NCBI GenBank assembly: GCA_964409245.1
Contig: CAYPCQ010000038.1
Coordinates: 1 to 64,000, forward strand
DNA from: CAIMWS01 sp964409245
Lineage (GTDB): Bacteria; Verrucomicrobiota; Verrucomicrobiia; Limisphaerales; UBA1319
DNA length: 64,000 nucleotides
Reading direction: 5' to 3'
The first letter of the stretch is position 1, and each line of letters begins with the position of its first letter. A program made the translations under genes and the position numbers. Shown piece by piece: positions 18,193-26,394 of this stretch. Below the pieces are notes generated by a model. That model saw nothing but the letters and a program-made list of their open reading frames with translations. It was not told the origin of the DNA and did no database searches.

Positions 18193-19719
18193 CTACTCCC
18201 ACATCGATTTCATCTTCCATCCTTCGAGACCCGTCAACCCCGCTTCGCCGCCGTCACTGAACGCGAAGACTTCGATCCGGTCCGCCGGCGCGAAACACTT
18301 GTGTGTGACGGCCACGCCGTTGCAGTAAACTTCGAGCACGCCGCGGTCGATGAACACGCGCAGTTCAACCGGATCGCCCTTCTGCACGAAATGCGTGTTG
18401 GCGCGTCCTTCGACGCCGAATTGGCCGCCGGCGTCCGCCCAGACCCGCGTGCCGCTCCCCTGGCCGCCGGCCCGGACGATCAGGCCGCAGCGTTTGGCGG
18501 ACTTCCGGTCGAATGACGCGATGATCTCCAGCGCGTCGCCCCGCAGTTCCGGCACCGGAATGGCTGCGCTAGCCGGAAGGTTCCGCCCGGCAAGCTTCCG
18601 GTGATCGTAACGCAAGCACTGCAGCTCGGGAATCGGTTCCTGCCAGAGCCGCCCGTCCCGGATCGAAATCACGCGCGGGATCGCGTGGGCCTGCTCCCAG
18701 TATGGCACGTCCTTGACCTCGGGCGGCCGTCCGATGGTCGCCCAACCGTGCATGATGCGCCGCTGCGATCCGTTAATCCCTTTTTCGTCAACCAGGTGCG
18801 GATTGAACGAGTAATAGTCGCCCGCATCCACGGCGCGCATGGGTGTTTCCGGCGTGAACTCCATGGCCTTGGAATCGTAGCGGCCGATCCAATACGGATT
18901 GCCGGCGCCGACCATCAGGACATGGCGTGAGTTCAGCGGCACCAGATATGGCAATTCCCAATAATTGCCGTGCTTGATCGACGGCGCGATGTTCTTTTGC
19001 AGCGTCCAGTTTTCGAGGTCCTTCGACTTCCACAGCCAGGCGGCGCCCCGCTTCGGATCCTCCGTCGCGCCCCCGATAAGCTGGCACCAGGCATCGCCTT
19101 CCTTCCAGATCTGGGCGTCCCAGTGCACCGGCGAATTCTTGTTAGGCCGCTGGTCGTTGGGCATGACCATCCTCTTCTTGAACGTCACGCCGTCATCCTC
19201 ACTCCAAGTCAGCATGCCGTAGGTTCCAATGGGTCCACCGACATTGCCCGTGTAGAGGCCGTAAATCTTTCCTTCATGGATGAACGTGTTTCCGGAGTAG
19301 ACCCCGTTCCGATCATACGGCGTGTCCGGCCACACGGCTACCGGCCAATCTTTCCAGTGCACCAGGTCGCCGCTCACGGCGTGCCCCCAGCAGCGCTCGC
19401 TGCGGACCCACCCGCCCTTGCCGTCGGGGATCTGCGGATCGAACTGATAGAAAAGGTGATACTTTCCGTTGTGATAGATCGGCCCGTTGGGATCGTTGAT
19501 CCAGCTCTCGACGCCGGTGAAGTGGTAGAGCGGGCGGCAGGGATCGTTCGTGATCGACCACTGGCGGCACGCCCGGGCCGCACGCGAGTAGGATTCGAGG
19601 TCGGTGCTCTTGACCACCGCGCGATAGCCGGCCACGGGTCCAGGCAGCTCGGCCGCGTGGACGAAGGGCGCCAGCGCTCCAATCAGCAGGGCGGCGATGA
19701 GTTTGGGTGTGTGTTTCAT
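18193..19719 (-). CDS. GH32-like beta-propeller glycosidase, exported
   Basis: 508 residues from the ATG at 19719, which starts a Sec signal (MKHTPKLIAALLIGALAPF). GH32 architecture: an N-terminal five-blade propeller with W-I-N-D-P-N-G-P near residue 74 (nucleophile Asp), H-W-D-A-Q near residue 201 where canonical enzymes have R-D-P, and Y-W-E-L-P near residue 254 for the acid/base Glu of the E-C motif. All three acidic residues are kept but their surroundings differ from classic invertases. C-terminal beta-sandwich (VELRVFIDRGVLEVYCNGVA) is typical of GH32. Expected to cleave beta-fructosides. Start chosen because the upstream extension to 19818 has no signal. Confidence 0.85.
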   Translation of the reverse strand: MKHTPKLIAALLIGALAPFVHAAELPGPVAGYRAVVKSTDLESYSRAARACRQWSITNDPCRPLYHFTGVESWINDPNGPIYHNGKYHLFYQFDPQIPDGKGGWVRSERCWGHAVSGDLVHWKDWPVAVWPDTPYDRNGVYSGNTFIHEGKIYGLYTGNVGGPIGTYGMLTWSEDDGVTFKKRMVMPNDQRPNKNSPVHWDAQIWKEGDAWCQLIGGATEDPKRGAAWLWKSKDLENWTLQKNIAPSIKHGNYWELPYLVPLNSRHVLMVGAGNPYWIGRYDSKAMEFTPETPMRAVDAGDYYSFNPHLVDEKGINGSQRRIMHGWATIGRPPEVKDVPYWEQAHAIPRVISIRDGRLWQEPIPELQCLRYDHRKLAGRNLPASAAIPVPELRGDALEIIASFDRKSAKRCGLIVRAGGQGSGTRVWADAGGQFGVEGRANTHFVQKGDPVELRVFIDRGVLEVYCNGVAVTHKCFAPADRIEVFAFSDGGEAGLTGLEGWKMKSMWE

Positions 19720-19847
19720 GGTTATAGAAGCGAAGTAGCGTGCATGAGGGCAACGGTTTGCAGAGAAGGAGATGGAAGTGTTGGTCCCGTCCGCCCAGGA
19801 ATAGAAATTGTGAACCACGTTTCATATACGGTAGTTGCTGCCTGAGA

Positions 19848-22187
19848 TCATTGGCGCTTGGGCTTTGATGAGGCCGCATCGAGCAGGAGCTGGCGTGCCA
19901 AGTAAACCATTTCCGCCGCGGCCCACACATCGGCAGGATCGCCATGGCCGCGCGGCGATTGATGGTCAATCTCTTCATACCAGCAGACGGTTGAACTGGC
20001 CCGATCCACCATCGCACGCAGAATGCGCCAGGCTTCACCGGTTTCCCCAAGCCGCAAATGCCAGAGCGCAATTTCCGCGCTCAAGTAGGGCCACACGCCG
20101 CCGGAGTAGCCGAGATTCAGGTGCAGCCCGCTGTAGAGATTCGTCTGAATGAACCGCAGCGTCTTGACGGCCGCCGGATCGCTGGCCGGGATGGCGTCGA
20201 AGGCGCTCACGCTCATCACCACGCCCCAGAGCGGGCGCGTGCGCTTGGCACCCGTCGCACCGGGGAAGGAGGGAAGCATCCGGCCGGGATCAGCCTGGGC
20301 GGCTTGGGCCCGGACCTTGTCAAAGGCGCGCTGGAAATCAAGCCAGCCGGTTTGCAATTCGCCGGCTTCGGGCAGGTTGAGTTTGCGCGCAGCTTCCGCG
20401 GCGATCCGCACGCTGTTCAGCGCGCCGGCATTCTGCGACCAGTGATAGCCCACGTCCAGTCCGCCATCGCCGCCGATGGGCGGGAGCCAGCCTTCCACGT
20501 CGATGGGGCCCTGTTTATGTGGGCCAGCATGGGTGCGCCGTGCGCTGAGCGTGGCCTGGGCGGCTTTGACAAGCACAGGCGCAATTTCGCGCAGCCAGGC
20601 TTCGTCGCGCCAAAGCTCGTAGTGATTCCACAAAGCGGTCGCCGCCAGGCCCTGAACGATCCACTGCTCGGCCCCGGGCTGGTTCAGCTGGCCCGTCTCC
20701 CACATCTCGAAGATGCCGTCAGTCTTCAGGTGCGCCATCTGGTGCCGCAACAACTCCTCCGCCTCGCCCTTCAGCCCGACCGCATCGAGCGCCCGGCTGA
20801 CCTGGAAGGTGTCGTAGGGGTTTGCGCCATAATAGTGCTCCAGGCCCTTGAGGATGCAGGCGTGGTCGGGACGTGCCTCAAGGAGCGTGAGCATCTGCCG
20901 GAGCGAGGCGTCGAACGCGTATTGCAGCTTCGGGTCGGGCAGCCGCACTTGGGCGGCCGGGGCAAGTTTCTCCCGCCAAACCTTCGCGGCGGCGGCGTGG
21001 GCTTCCGCCGGGGACGGTCCGTTACCAAGGAATTGGAGGTCGAAGCTGGCCGAAGCTCCCCCCGCCACCTTGACCGTGTGGCGCAACTGCGATCCGCCGC
21101 CCAGCGGGGGGCCAGGGATGCGTGGAGCAACAGTGGCGGCAGTGGTCGAGGACGCCGGGAACGCACGCAACAGTGGCTTGCCTTGGCTCACAAGACGCGG
21201 CCCGCCGGCAAGCTGCACCGCCCCGGCATTGCGCAACAGGCTCACCAATTCAAACTCGCCAGCGGCGGCAGTCTTGTTCGTCACGGTGATACGCACAAAG
21301 AAACCCTGTTCCTCCGGCGCGGCGGCAAACACCGCTTGCTCGACTTCCACTTCCGGCCATTTCAAGCGGGTCAGCACGGTCGGCACCGGCGTATTCACGA
21401 GCGTCTGCTCCACGCTTTGCCACGGACCGTGGCCGGCGAGTTTCACGTGCAGGCTGGGGCCGGCGATGTTACCGCCGATGCCGCGCGGTTCCGGAGTCGA
21501 AAGCAGCGATTGCACCAGCCCGCTTCCGGCCACGAACGCCTTGCGCCGCGAATACGGCAACGCCACCGGCGTCTTGCACGGGAGTGGGAACAGGCCCCCC
21601 CCCAACGGGGCAATGGCCTCGGGACCGGACGGCGGCTCCGCGGCGGTGCGGCTGGTTTCCAATGGCTCCGCGCTCAGATAGAAGCCATCGGAGTTGACAT
21701 TGTTCGCGTCGGCAAGAGAGCGGAGTTCGAGCGTGTGCGTGCCCTTGGCAGCGGGAGGCAGTTGCACCGTGGCATACCGCCATCCTTCCGGCTTGAAGCC
21801 CCAATCACCCGTGGAAGGAAGCTTGATGATGCGGGTAGTGTTCGTGTCGCCGTCCATGGTCACACTCACAGCGGAGCCGCCCGCCGTCTCGCGCGCATAG
21901 CGGAGCGTGACGTGCAGCGCGGGGAAGTCGGAGGCGAGTTCCAACCTGTAGCGGAGGAAGTGTCCTGCCTGCCCGCCCCAACCATTGTCCACACACGCGC
22001 CGCCGGAGGCCGTGGACATGTCGAACTTCACCGCCGCGGAGCCGCGCTGCGCTTCGTAGTTCTCCGCTTCGATCCAAGACCCAAAGCGAGAAGGCTCGCC
22101 GCCTGAGCCCAACTGTGACGTAACGCCCAGGACCAGCACGGCGGCGCTGGCCATGCGATGCAAACACATTCTCTTGCCGATGTTCAT
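19848..22187 (-). CDS. Exported six-hairpin glycosidase-like protein with N-terminal CBM-like domain
   Basis: 779 residues with a signal peptide (MNIGKRMCLHRMASAAVLVL). Residues ~35-185 look like a carbohydrate-binding jelly roll of the CBM6/CBM35 kind: WIEAENYEAQRG, a GG-rich strand and NSDGFYLS. The rest is a beta-sandwich and an (alpha/alpha)6 barrel (GLEHYYGANPYDTFQVSRAL, IFEMWETGQLNQPG, then YSGGVWPYLSAEIALWHLRLG), the fold of GH15/GH63/GH78/GH127-like enzymes. I cannot assign a GH family. Its 5' leader carries an AAAAGCAATTTCCTTTCA element shared with the 25894 gene. It lies 42 bases after the GH32-like gene ahead of it, so the two are probably co-transcribed. Confidence 0.7.
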   Translation of the reverse strand: MNIGKRMCLHRMASAAVLVLGVTSQLGSGGEPSRFGSWIEAENYEAQRGSAAVKFDMSTASGGACVDNGWGGQAGHFLRYRLELASDFPALHVTLRYARETAGGSAVSVTMDGDTNTTRIIKLPSTGDWGFKPEGWRYATVQLPPAAKGTHTLELRSLADANNVNSDGFYLSAEPLETSRTAAEPPSGPEAIAPLGGGLFPLPCKTPVALPYSRRKAFVAGSGLVQSLLSTPEPRGIGGNIAGPSLHVKLAGHGPWQSVEQTLVNTPVPTVLTRLKWPEVEVEQAVFAAAPEEQGFFVRITVTNKTAAAGEFELVSLLRNAGAVQLAGGPRLVSQGKPLLRAFPASSTTAATVAPRIPGPPLGGGSQLRHTVKVAGGASASFDLQFLGNGPSPAEAHAAAAKVWREKLAPAAQVRLPDPKLQYAFDASLRQMLTLLEARPDHACILKGLEHYYGANPYDTFQVSRALDAVGLKGEAEELLRHQMAHLKTDGIFEMWETGQLNQPGAEQWIVQGLAATALWNHYELWRDEAWLREIAPVLVKAAQATLSARRTHAGPHKQGPIDVEGWLPPIGGDGGLDVGYHWSQNAGALNSVRIAAEAARKLNLPEAGELQTGWLDFQRAFDKVRAQAAQADPGRMLPSFPGATGAKRTRPLWGVVMSVSAFDAIPASDPAAVKTLRFIQTNLYSGLHLNLGYSGGVWPYLSAEIALWHLRLGETGEAWRILRAMVDRASSTVCWYEEIDHQSPRGHGDPADVWAAAEMVYLARQLLLDAASSKPKRQ

Positions 22188-22229
22188 GATTGATTGAAAG
22201 GAAATTGCTTTTCGGGAACCGGCTCCGCT

Positions 22230-23834
22230 TCACGGCAGCTTTGAGGCGCCAGTTCGGGGGCCCCAGTAGTGGACGTCCTGCAGTTCCGCCTGGCCACCGA
22301 AGCTTGCCAACGCCAAGCCTGCTGTCGGGAAGTTCAGACCCCGGCCGTTGATCACGTAATCATCATCAACATAAACCACGATGTGCTGATCGACGCAGAC
22401 CACTCGAACAGTGTGAGTGCTCCCCGGCTTGAGCCGCCACGTTCGCGCCGCCACCCGCCGCTTCCCAGGCTGCTCTCCAACCACCCAATCGAAGCAGCCG
22501 TTCGTCGAATCCAGAAACAGCGTGCTGCGATCTCCTTGACCGGCCTTTTGGAAGGTAATGCCAGCGGCGGATGCTGTTCCCAATTTCAAATTGGCAGTGA
22601 GCATGAAACTGGCCTCGCCAGCCGGGGGAAACCCGACCGTCGTCCGCTGATCGGCTCGCGCTTTGAGTTCTTGTTTCGGACCGAAAAGCTGCTCATTCTC
22701 CGGCCACCAGACATCCTGAACTCCACCACCCTCGCGCGGCTTCAGCTTCACGCCGAGGCTGAGCTTGTCCCCACAGGCAAAGGCGAGCCGCTCGCCCTCG
22801 AATTCCACCGACCGCATGCTGTAGTAGCTGTTGGCGTTGGCAACCCCGGCCATCAAGCAATTGTTTTTGACCAGCTTGAACGGCCCTTCCGGGGTATCCG
22901 CTTCAGCAACCAAGTGGCCCCAGCGCAGCAGCGGATCGCCGCCATGGCAGACGCCTTCCCGGGGGTAGCATGCCATCATCGTGAGATACACCTTGCCCCC
23001 CAGTTGAAAGACATCGGGCACTTCATGCAAACCCCAGAGGCCGCAATGGAATGCAGGCGGATGCACCTCCCAATGCACCAGATCCCTGGAGGTAACCCGG
23101 GCGATGCAGGCCGAATCCTGCTGGTCCTTCCGGTCACGCAGGCGCGCCGTGATATAGCCGTGAAACAAGCCCGTTTTCGGGTCCTTGATGATGGCGATAT
23201 CGCGCCAGTCCATCAGGGCCATCCTCCCCTCCACCCCGCCGCTCCAAGGATGCGTCTTCGCGTGATAGTCGTATGCCGGCGCCGGATCGTTCTCGGTGTC
23301 GTACCAGCGCGCGTCGGGCCTGATGACCGGATTGTCGGGATGATGAGTGAAGGTCTTGCCGCCGTCGCTCGAGATGGACAAGCAGGTCCGGTTGCAGAAA
23401 CGCTGATTGATCCCCTTGTTTCCCGTCCAAAACAGGAAGATTTTTCCCTCGTGCTGGACCGCGCAACCGGTCCAAACATCCTGCTCGCCATGGTAGTTGC
23501 GTTCCGCCGCCGTGAACGCCGAATGCGGCAGGATTGCCCGGTCCGGTTCCCAGTGAACACAGTCCTGGCTTGTGGCGTGCCAGACATCATTCAGGTGGAA
23601 AAGGTGGACCGTCCCGTTGACATTCGCCAGCCAGGGATCATGCACACGGACGCCGGCCGGCTGATAGAGGTGCGTTCCGCGAGGGGCAGTTTCCGGTTCC
23701 GCGCCGACATCGGCGACGGAGATGACTGCGGGCGCCGCGCATAGGCTGCCGGCAGATAGAATGGCGGCGAGGATGGACTTGATCATTGGGATTGGGAGCG
23801 GCTGCTTCATATGTATTCGTGGGGTTTGGTTCAT
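22230..23834 (-). CDS. GH32/GH43-like five-bladed beta-propeller enzyme, exported
   Basis: 534 residues from the ATG at 23834, chosen for a GAAGGA ribosome site nine bases upstream; ATGs at 23810 and 23786 are alternatives. Signal core M-I-K-S-I-L-A-A-I-L-S-A. Propeller motifs: RVHDPWLANVNG near residue 65 (Asp), M-D-W-R-D-I-A-I near residue 209 (Asp), and L-H-E-V-P-D near residue 270 (Glu), which fits the Asp-Asp-Glu triad of clan GH-J/F enzymes. The C-terminus (residues ~400-525) is a GH32-type sandwich (VRVVCVDQHIVVYVDDDYVI). Substrate is probably a fructoside, but GH43-like activity cannot be excluded. The upstream gene ends 35 bases before this start. Confidence 0.75.
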   Translation of the reverse strand: MNQTPRIHMKQPLPIPMIKSILAAILSAGSLCAAPAVISVADVGAEPETAPRGTHLYQPAGVRVHDPWLANVNGTVHLFHLNDVWHATSQDCVHWEPDRAILPHSAFTAAERNYHGEQDVWTGCAVQHEGKIFLFWTGNKGINQRFCNRTCLSISSDGGKTFTHHPDNPVIRPDARWYDTENDPAPAYDYHAKTHPWSGGVEGRMALMDWRDIAIIKDPKTGLFHGYITARLRDRKDQQDSACIARVTSRDLVHWEVHPPAFHCGLWGLHEVPDVFQLGGKVYLTMMACYPREGVCHGGDPLLRWGHLVAEADTPEGPFKLVKNNCLMAGVANANSYYSMRSVEFEGERLAFACGDKLSLGVKLKPREGGGVQDVWWPENEQLFGPKQELKARADQRTTVGFPPAGEASFMLTANLKLGTASAAGITFQKAGQGDRSTLFLDSTNGCFDWVVGEQPGKRRVAARTWRLKPGSTHTVRVVCVDQHIVVYVDDDYVINGRGLNFPTAGLALASFGGQAELQDVHYWGPRTGASKLP

Positions 23835-23869
23835 CCCGTTGCTTCCTTCGTTAGTTTGCGAGATGAGTC

Positions 23870-25894
23870 TTACCGGGAACGTTCGGTTTTGATCGGTTTT
23901 GAAATCAAGTTCATTTCGATCAACTGCAGCATCAGGTCCGCGACCAATTCGCTGGTGTACGGGCTGCCGCGCCACTCGAATCCCTGCCCGCGCTCCAACC
24001 ATGGGTCGGCGATCGCTTCAGTCATTGCCCCTTGATACGGGCCGTCCGCGACCTGCACAAAAAAGTTCATCTGCATCACGCGGTTCCGGAGTTGTTCAAA
24101 CAACCGATTTCCGGTCTTCTTGAAGAGCCGGTCGAGGCACTGGATTTTTCGATTCCCATAACAATACACCGAATACTGGTTGAAATGCTGCTGTTCGCTG
24201 TGCGCGCCTTGCGTGGGCGATTTTACCCAGCTGAGTTGCTTCGGGCACCAATACAGCAATCCGTAATAGGCATTCGCCACCGCGCGATCCAGACATTCCT
24301 CCTGACCCGTGCGGTCGTGCTTGTCCAACCAGTATTCCACAATGCCATAGATGCTGTCCTGTTCAAAATCGCCCGGCGGCAAATCCGGATGCGCCCCGGT
24401 GTACCAGAACCGCCCTTCGACGTTGTTCCGCAGGAACCGTTCCTGATCCGCACTGGCCCGCAGGCAGCGGTCGTCGCCGGTGATCCTGCCGATGATCGGC
24501 AAGCCCACCAACGTGCGAGCGCACACCACGGATTCCGACTTCTTGCCGGAATCGATTTCCACCACCTGCGGAAAGCCGCCGTCCTGGTTCTGTTGGGCCA
24601 GAAGCCAATTCAGCGCGGCCATCGCAGCCCGGTACCAATCCTGCCGGTCCACACCCTCCTTGTCCTTCACCCGTTGCCACGTTTGCAGGATGTAGCGGAC
24701 CATCCACGCGTTGAGGTCCACCTTGTAGCCACCGTGGTTCCAATCCCAACTGCAAAAGCCGTCGGCCACCGCGCCGTTGCCACGGTTTTCTTTTCGAAAA
24801 TACCAACTGGTGTGGAACACGCCATTCGGTTGCTGGCCCTTGATCACAAAATCGATTTGTTCAAACGCCCGATCACGCCACAATTTTTCGCCGGTGATTT
24901 CGAATAGACGGTATTCGTAATAGGCGATGTACGGATTGTTGCCGGCGTAAACAAACGGGGTCCCGCGGTGATGCTCGTACCCGATACCCGGTTTCCAGCT
25001 CGCCATTTTCCGCCGGCCGTCCAAAGTCAGTTCGAATGCCTGCTGCGGCGAACGGACCTTCAATGAATCATCGACCCGGTAGTCGTTGACCTTGACCCAC
25101 GATTGCATGATCCCGGTGATCGCGGCGGAAAATTCGCCGGCATCGTTCAGGATCAACTGCATGGGCAATTCATACTTTGTCCCGGCCAACAACTTGCCGC
25201 CGCCGGCACGGAACTGCGGGGCGGTCCGATGGTCGGCAAAACAGAATCCGGTCTTGCCGGACCATGTCGTGGGATTGAGGTAATCGGACCGGCTGTCGAT
25301 GGCGAACAACACCACCAACGATTGGCCGGGCCGATAGACCAGCACTCCGGGCACGCCGCAATACCGCATCGGCATGATGTTTGCCTCTTCGCTGTTGCCC
25401 GCCCAAGGATAACTCTGCACGCGCCAATCGTGCGCCAGGCCATCCTGATAGGCCACACACAACTCCCATCCGTCGAGATCCTTGTCGACCGACCACTTGG
25501 GAGTGAACTCGGCAACCGCGAGATCGTCCCGCAGCGCCACGTCCGCCGACCAGGAAAGCATCACGCCATCGATCTCGTGCTGGCCGGAAAAACGCGCCGA
25601 CAGCGCGCCGACCTTCTCTGCCCGTGCCGCCGGCAGCCAGCGGACCTCGCCGGTCTTCACGCTACGCACGGCTAACAGGCCGCGAGTCGCAGGCTGTTCC
25701 AGCGGCTTGCCGTGAAGCGCCATGGTCCCCAAGGACCAGCCATCCGCCGTCTTCGCCAACTCCCACTTCACGCCGGCGCGGCTTTCGATTACGATCTTTT
25801 CGTCGGCGCCCGCATGTGCCGCAAACGGACTGCAAACCGCAAGCACAGCCAAGGCGGCTGACCAAATGAAATTGAAAGGAAATTGCTTTTTCAT
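23870..25894 (-). CDS. Exported six-hairpin (alpha/alpha-barrel) glycosidase-like protein
   Basis: 674 residues from the ATG at 25894, which opens a signal (MKKQFPFNFIWSAALAVLAV, cleavage near AAHAG). A frame extension to 25990 adds 32 residues without a better signal. Residues ~60-290 are a beta-sandwich; the rest is an (alpha/alpha)6 toroid with PFVYAGNNPYIAYYEYRLFE, NWLLAQQNQDGGFP and GQGFEWRGSPYTSELVADLM. The pattern resembles uronyl or glycosyl hydrolases of the six-hairpin superfamily, but no GH family signature is certain. Paired head to tail with a propeller enzyme (next gene), as the other six-hairpin gene of this cluster also is. Confidence 0.65.
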   Translation of the reverse strand: MKKQFPFNFIWSAALAVLAVCSPFAAHAGADEKIVIESRAGVKWELAKTADGWSLGTMALHGKPLEQPATRGLLAVRSVKTGEVRWLPAARAEKVGALSARFSGQHEIDGVMLSWSADVALRDDLAVAEFTPKWSVDKDLDGWELCVAYQDGLAHDWRVQSYPWAGNSEEANIMPMRYCGVPGVLVYRPGQSLVVLFAIDSRSDYLNPTTWSGKTGFCFADHRTAPQFRAGGGKLLAGTKYELPMQLILNDAGEFSAAITGIMQSWVKVNDYRVDDSLKVRSPQQAFELTLDGRRKMASWKPGIGYEHHRGTPFVYAGNNPYIAYYEYRLFEITGEKLWRDRAFEQIDFVIKGQQPNGVFHTSWYFRKENRGNGAVADGFCSWDWNHGGYKVDLNAWMVRYILQTWQRVKDKEGVDRQDWYRAAMAALNWLLAQQNQDGGFPQVVEIDSGKKSESVVCARTLVGLPIIGRITGDDRCLRASADQERFLRNNVEGRFWYTGAHPDLPPGDFEQDSIYGIVEYWLDKHDRTGQEECLDRAVANAYYGLLYWCPKQLSWVKSPTQGAHSEQQHFNQYSVYCYGNRKIQCLDRLFKKTGNRLFEQLRNRVMQMNFFVQVADGPYQGAMTEAIADPWLERGQGFEWRGSPYTSELVADLMLQLIEMNLISKPIKTERSR

Positions 25895-25913
25895 GGTGAA
25901 AGGAAATTGTTTT
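25870..25913. repeat. Short tandem leader repeat GAAAGGAAATTG
   Basis: GAAAGGAAATTGCTTTTTCA and GAAAGGAAATTGTTTTCC stand side by side around the start of the 25894 gene. A third copy (TGAAAGGAAATTGCTTTTC) is at 22196-22214, just upstream of the 22187 gene. Could be a duplicated leader or a small target duplication. Confidence 0.5.
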
Positions 25914-26039
25914 CCGTGTGAAGGCCGTTGCCAGAGCCAGTGACCGAACCGGCGGGCGGGGAAAATGAAGTTGCTTGCTTTTGTGTTCATGGTGGGTGGT
26001 GCTATCAGTTATTAATTGTCAGTTGTGGGAATCATCTGG

Positions 26040-26100
26040 CGGATTTCGGGTTTGAGATGTCAGATTTATGATTTTGGATTTCGGATTTGGGTCCCGTGGT
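26040..26100. repeat. AT-rich GATTT-type simple repeat
   Basis: Degenerate GATTTCGGGTTTGAGAT, GATTTATGATTTTGGATTTC series. It is much AT-richer than its surroundings and carries no gene. Such runs are common as intergenic fillers in Verrucomicrobiota (from memory); here it interrupts a fructokinase relic. Confidence 0.6.
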
Positions 26101-26259
26101 GCCGTCAGTGCGCAAGCACAGGCGGCGGAGTCGGTCGAGGATTTCGCAGCCCAGTGGGTCGTTACCCACACGCGGCACATCCAGCGCTTCCGCGCCAAGA
26201 GCGTGAGCGTGATAGGCGAAGTTCGCCGGGGCCGATGCAACAGAGTCTTCCTGAAGCAC
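26095..26259 (-). pseudogene. PfkB-type fructokinase relic (N-terminal third)
   Basis: The minus strand encodes SAPANFAYHAHALGAEALDV, then VGNDPLGCEILDRLRRLCL and R-T-D-G. This is the N-terminal signature of bacterial fructokinases of the PfkB family (G-G-A-P-A-N-F-A-Y-H, V-G-x-D-x-L-G-x-E-I). The first ~20 residues and everything after about residue 75 are missing; the frame then runs into the GATTT repeat. It lies 11 bases beyond the end of a sugar-porter relic on the same strand, so a transporter-kinase pair once stood here, as expected for a sucrose or fructan operon. Confidence 0.75.
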
Positions 26260-26270
26260 TCATGGAATGA

Positions 26271-26363
26271 TCATTCGATGCCGAGCCGCTTCTGCATTTG
26301 CTCCAGCGGCACGCCCTTGGTTCCAGGCGCCATCGTCTTCACCCAGAAGATGCGGGCTTTCAT
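26271..26363 (-). pseudogene. MFS sugar-porter C-terminal relic
   Basis: Encodes MKARIFWVKTMAPGTKGVPL followed by EQMQKRLGIE and a stop. The P-E-T-K-G-x-x-L-E-x-I/M motif that ends sugar-porter family transporters is clear, with P-G-T in place of P-E-T. Nothing upstream in frame belongs to a transporter, so only the last ~30 residues survive. Same strand and order as the fructokinase relic that follows. Confidence 0.65.
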
Positions 26364-26394
26364 CGGGGATCTTCTTTGAAATCGTCGTCCTGCT

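Noticed and set aside
19353..19845. Plus-strand open frame over the GH32-like start region
   Set aside because: Shadow of the minus-strand gene, with no ribosome site or domain.
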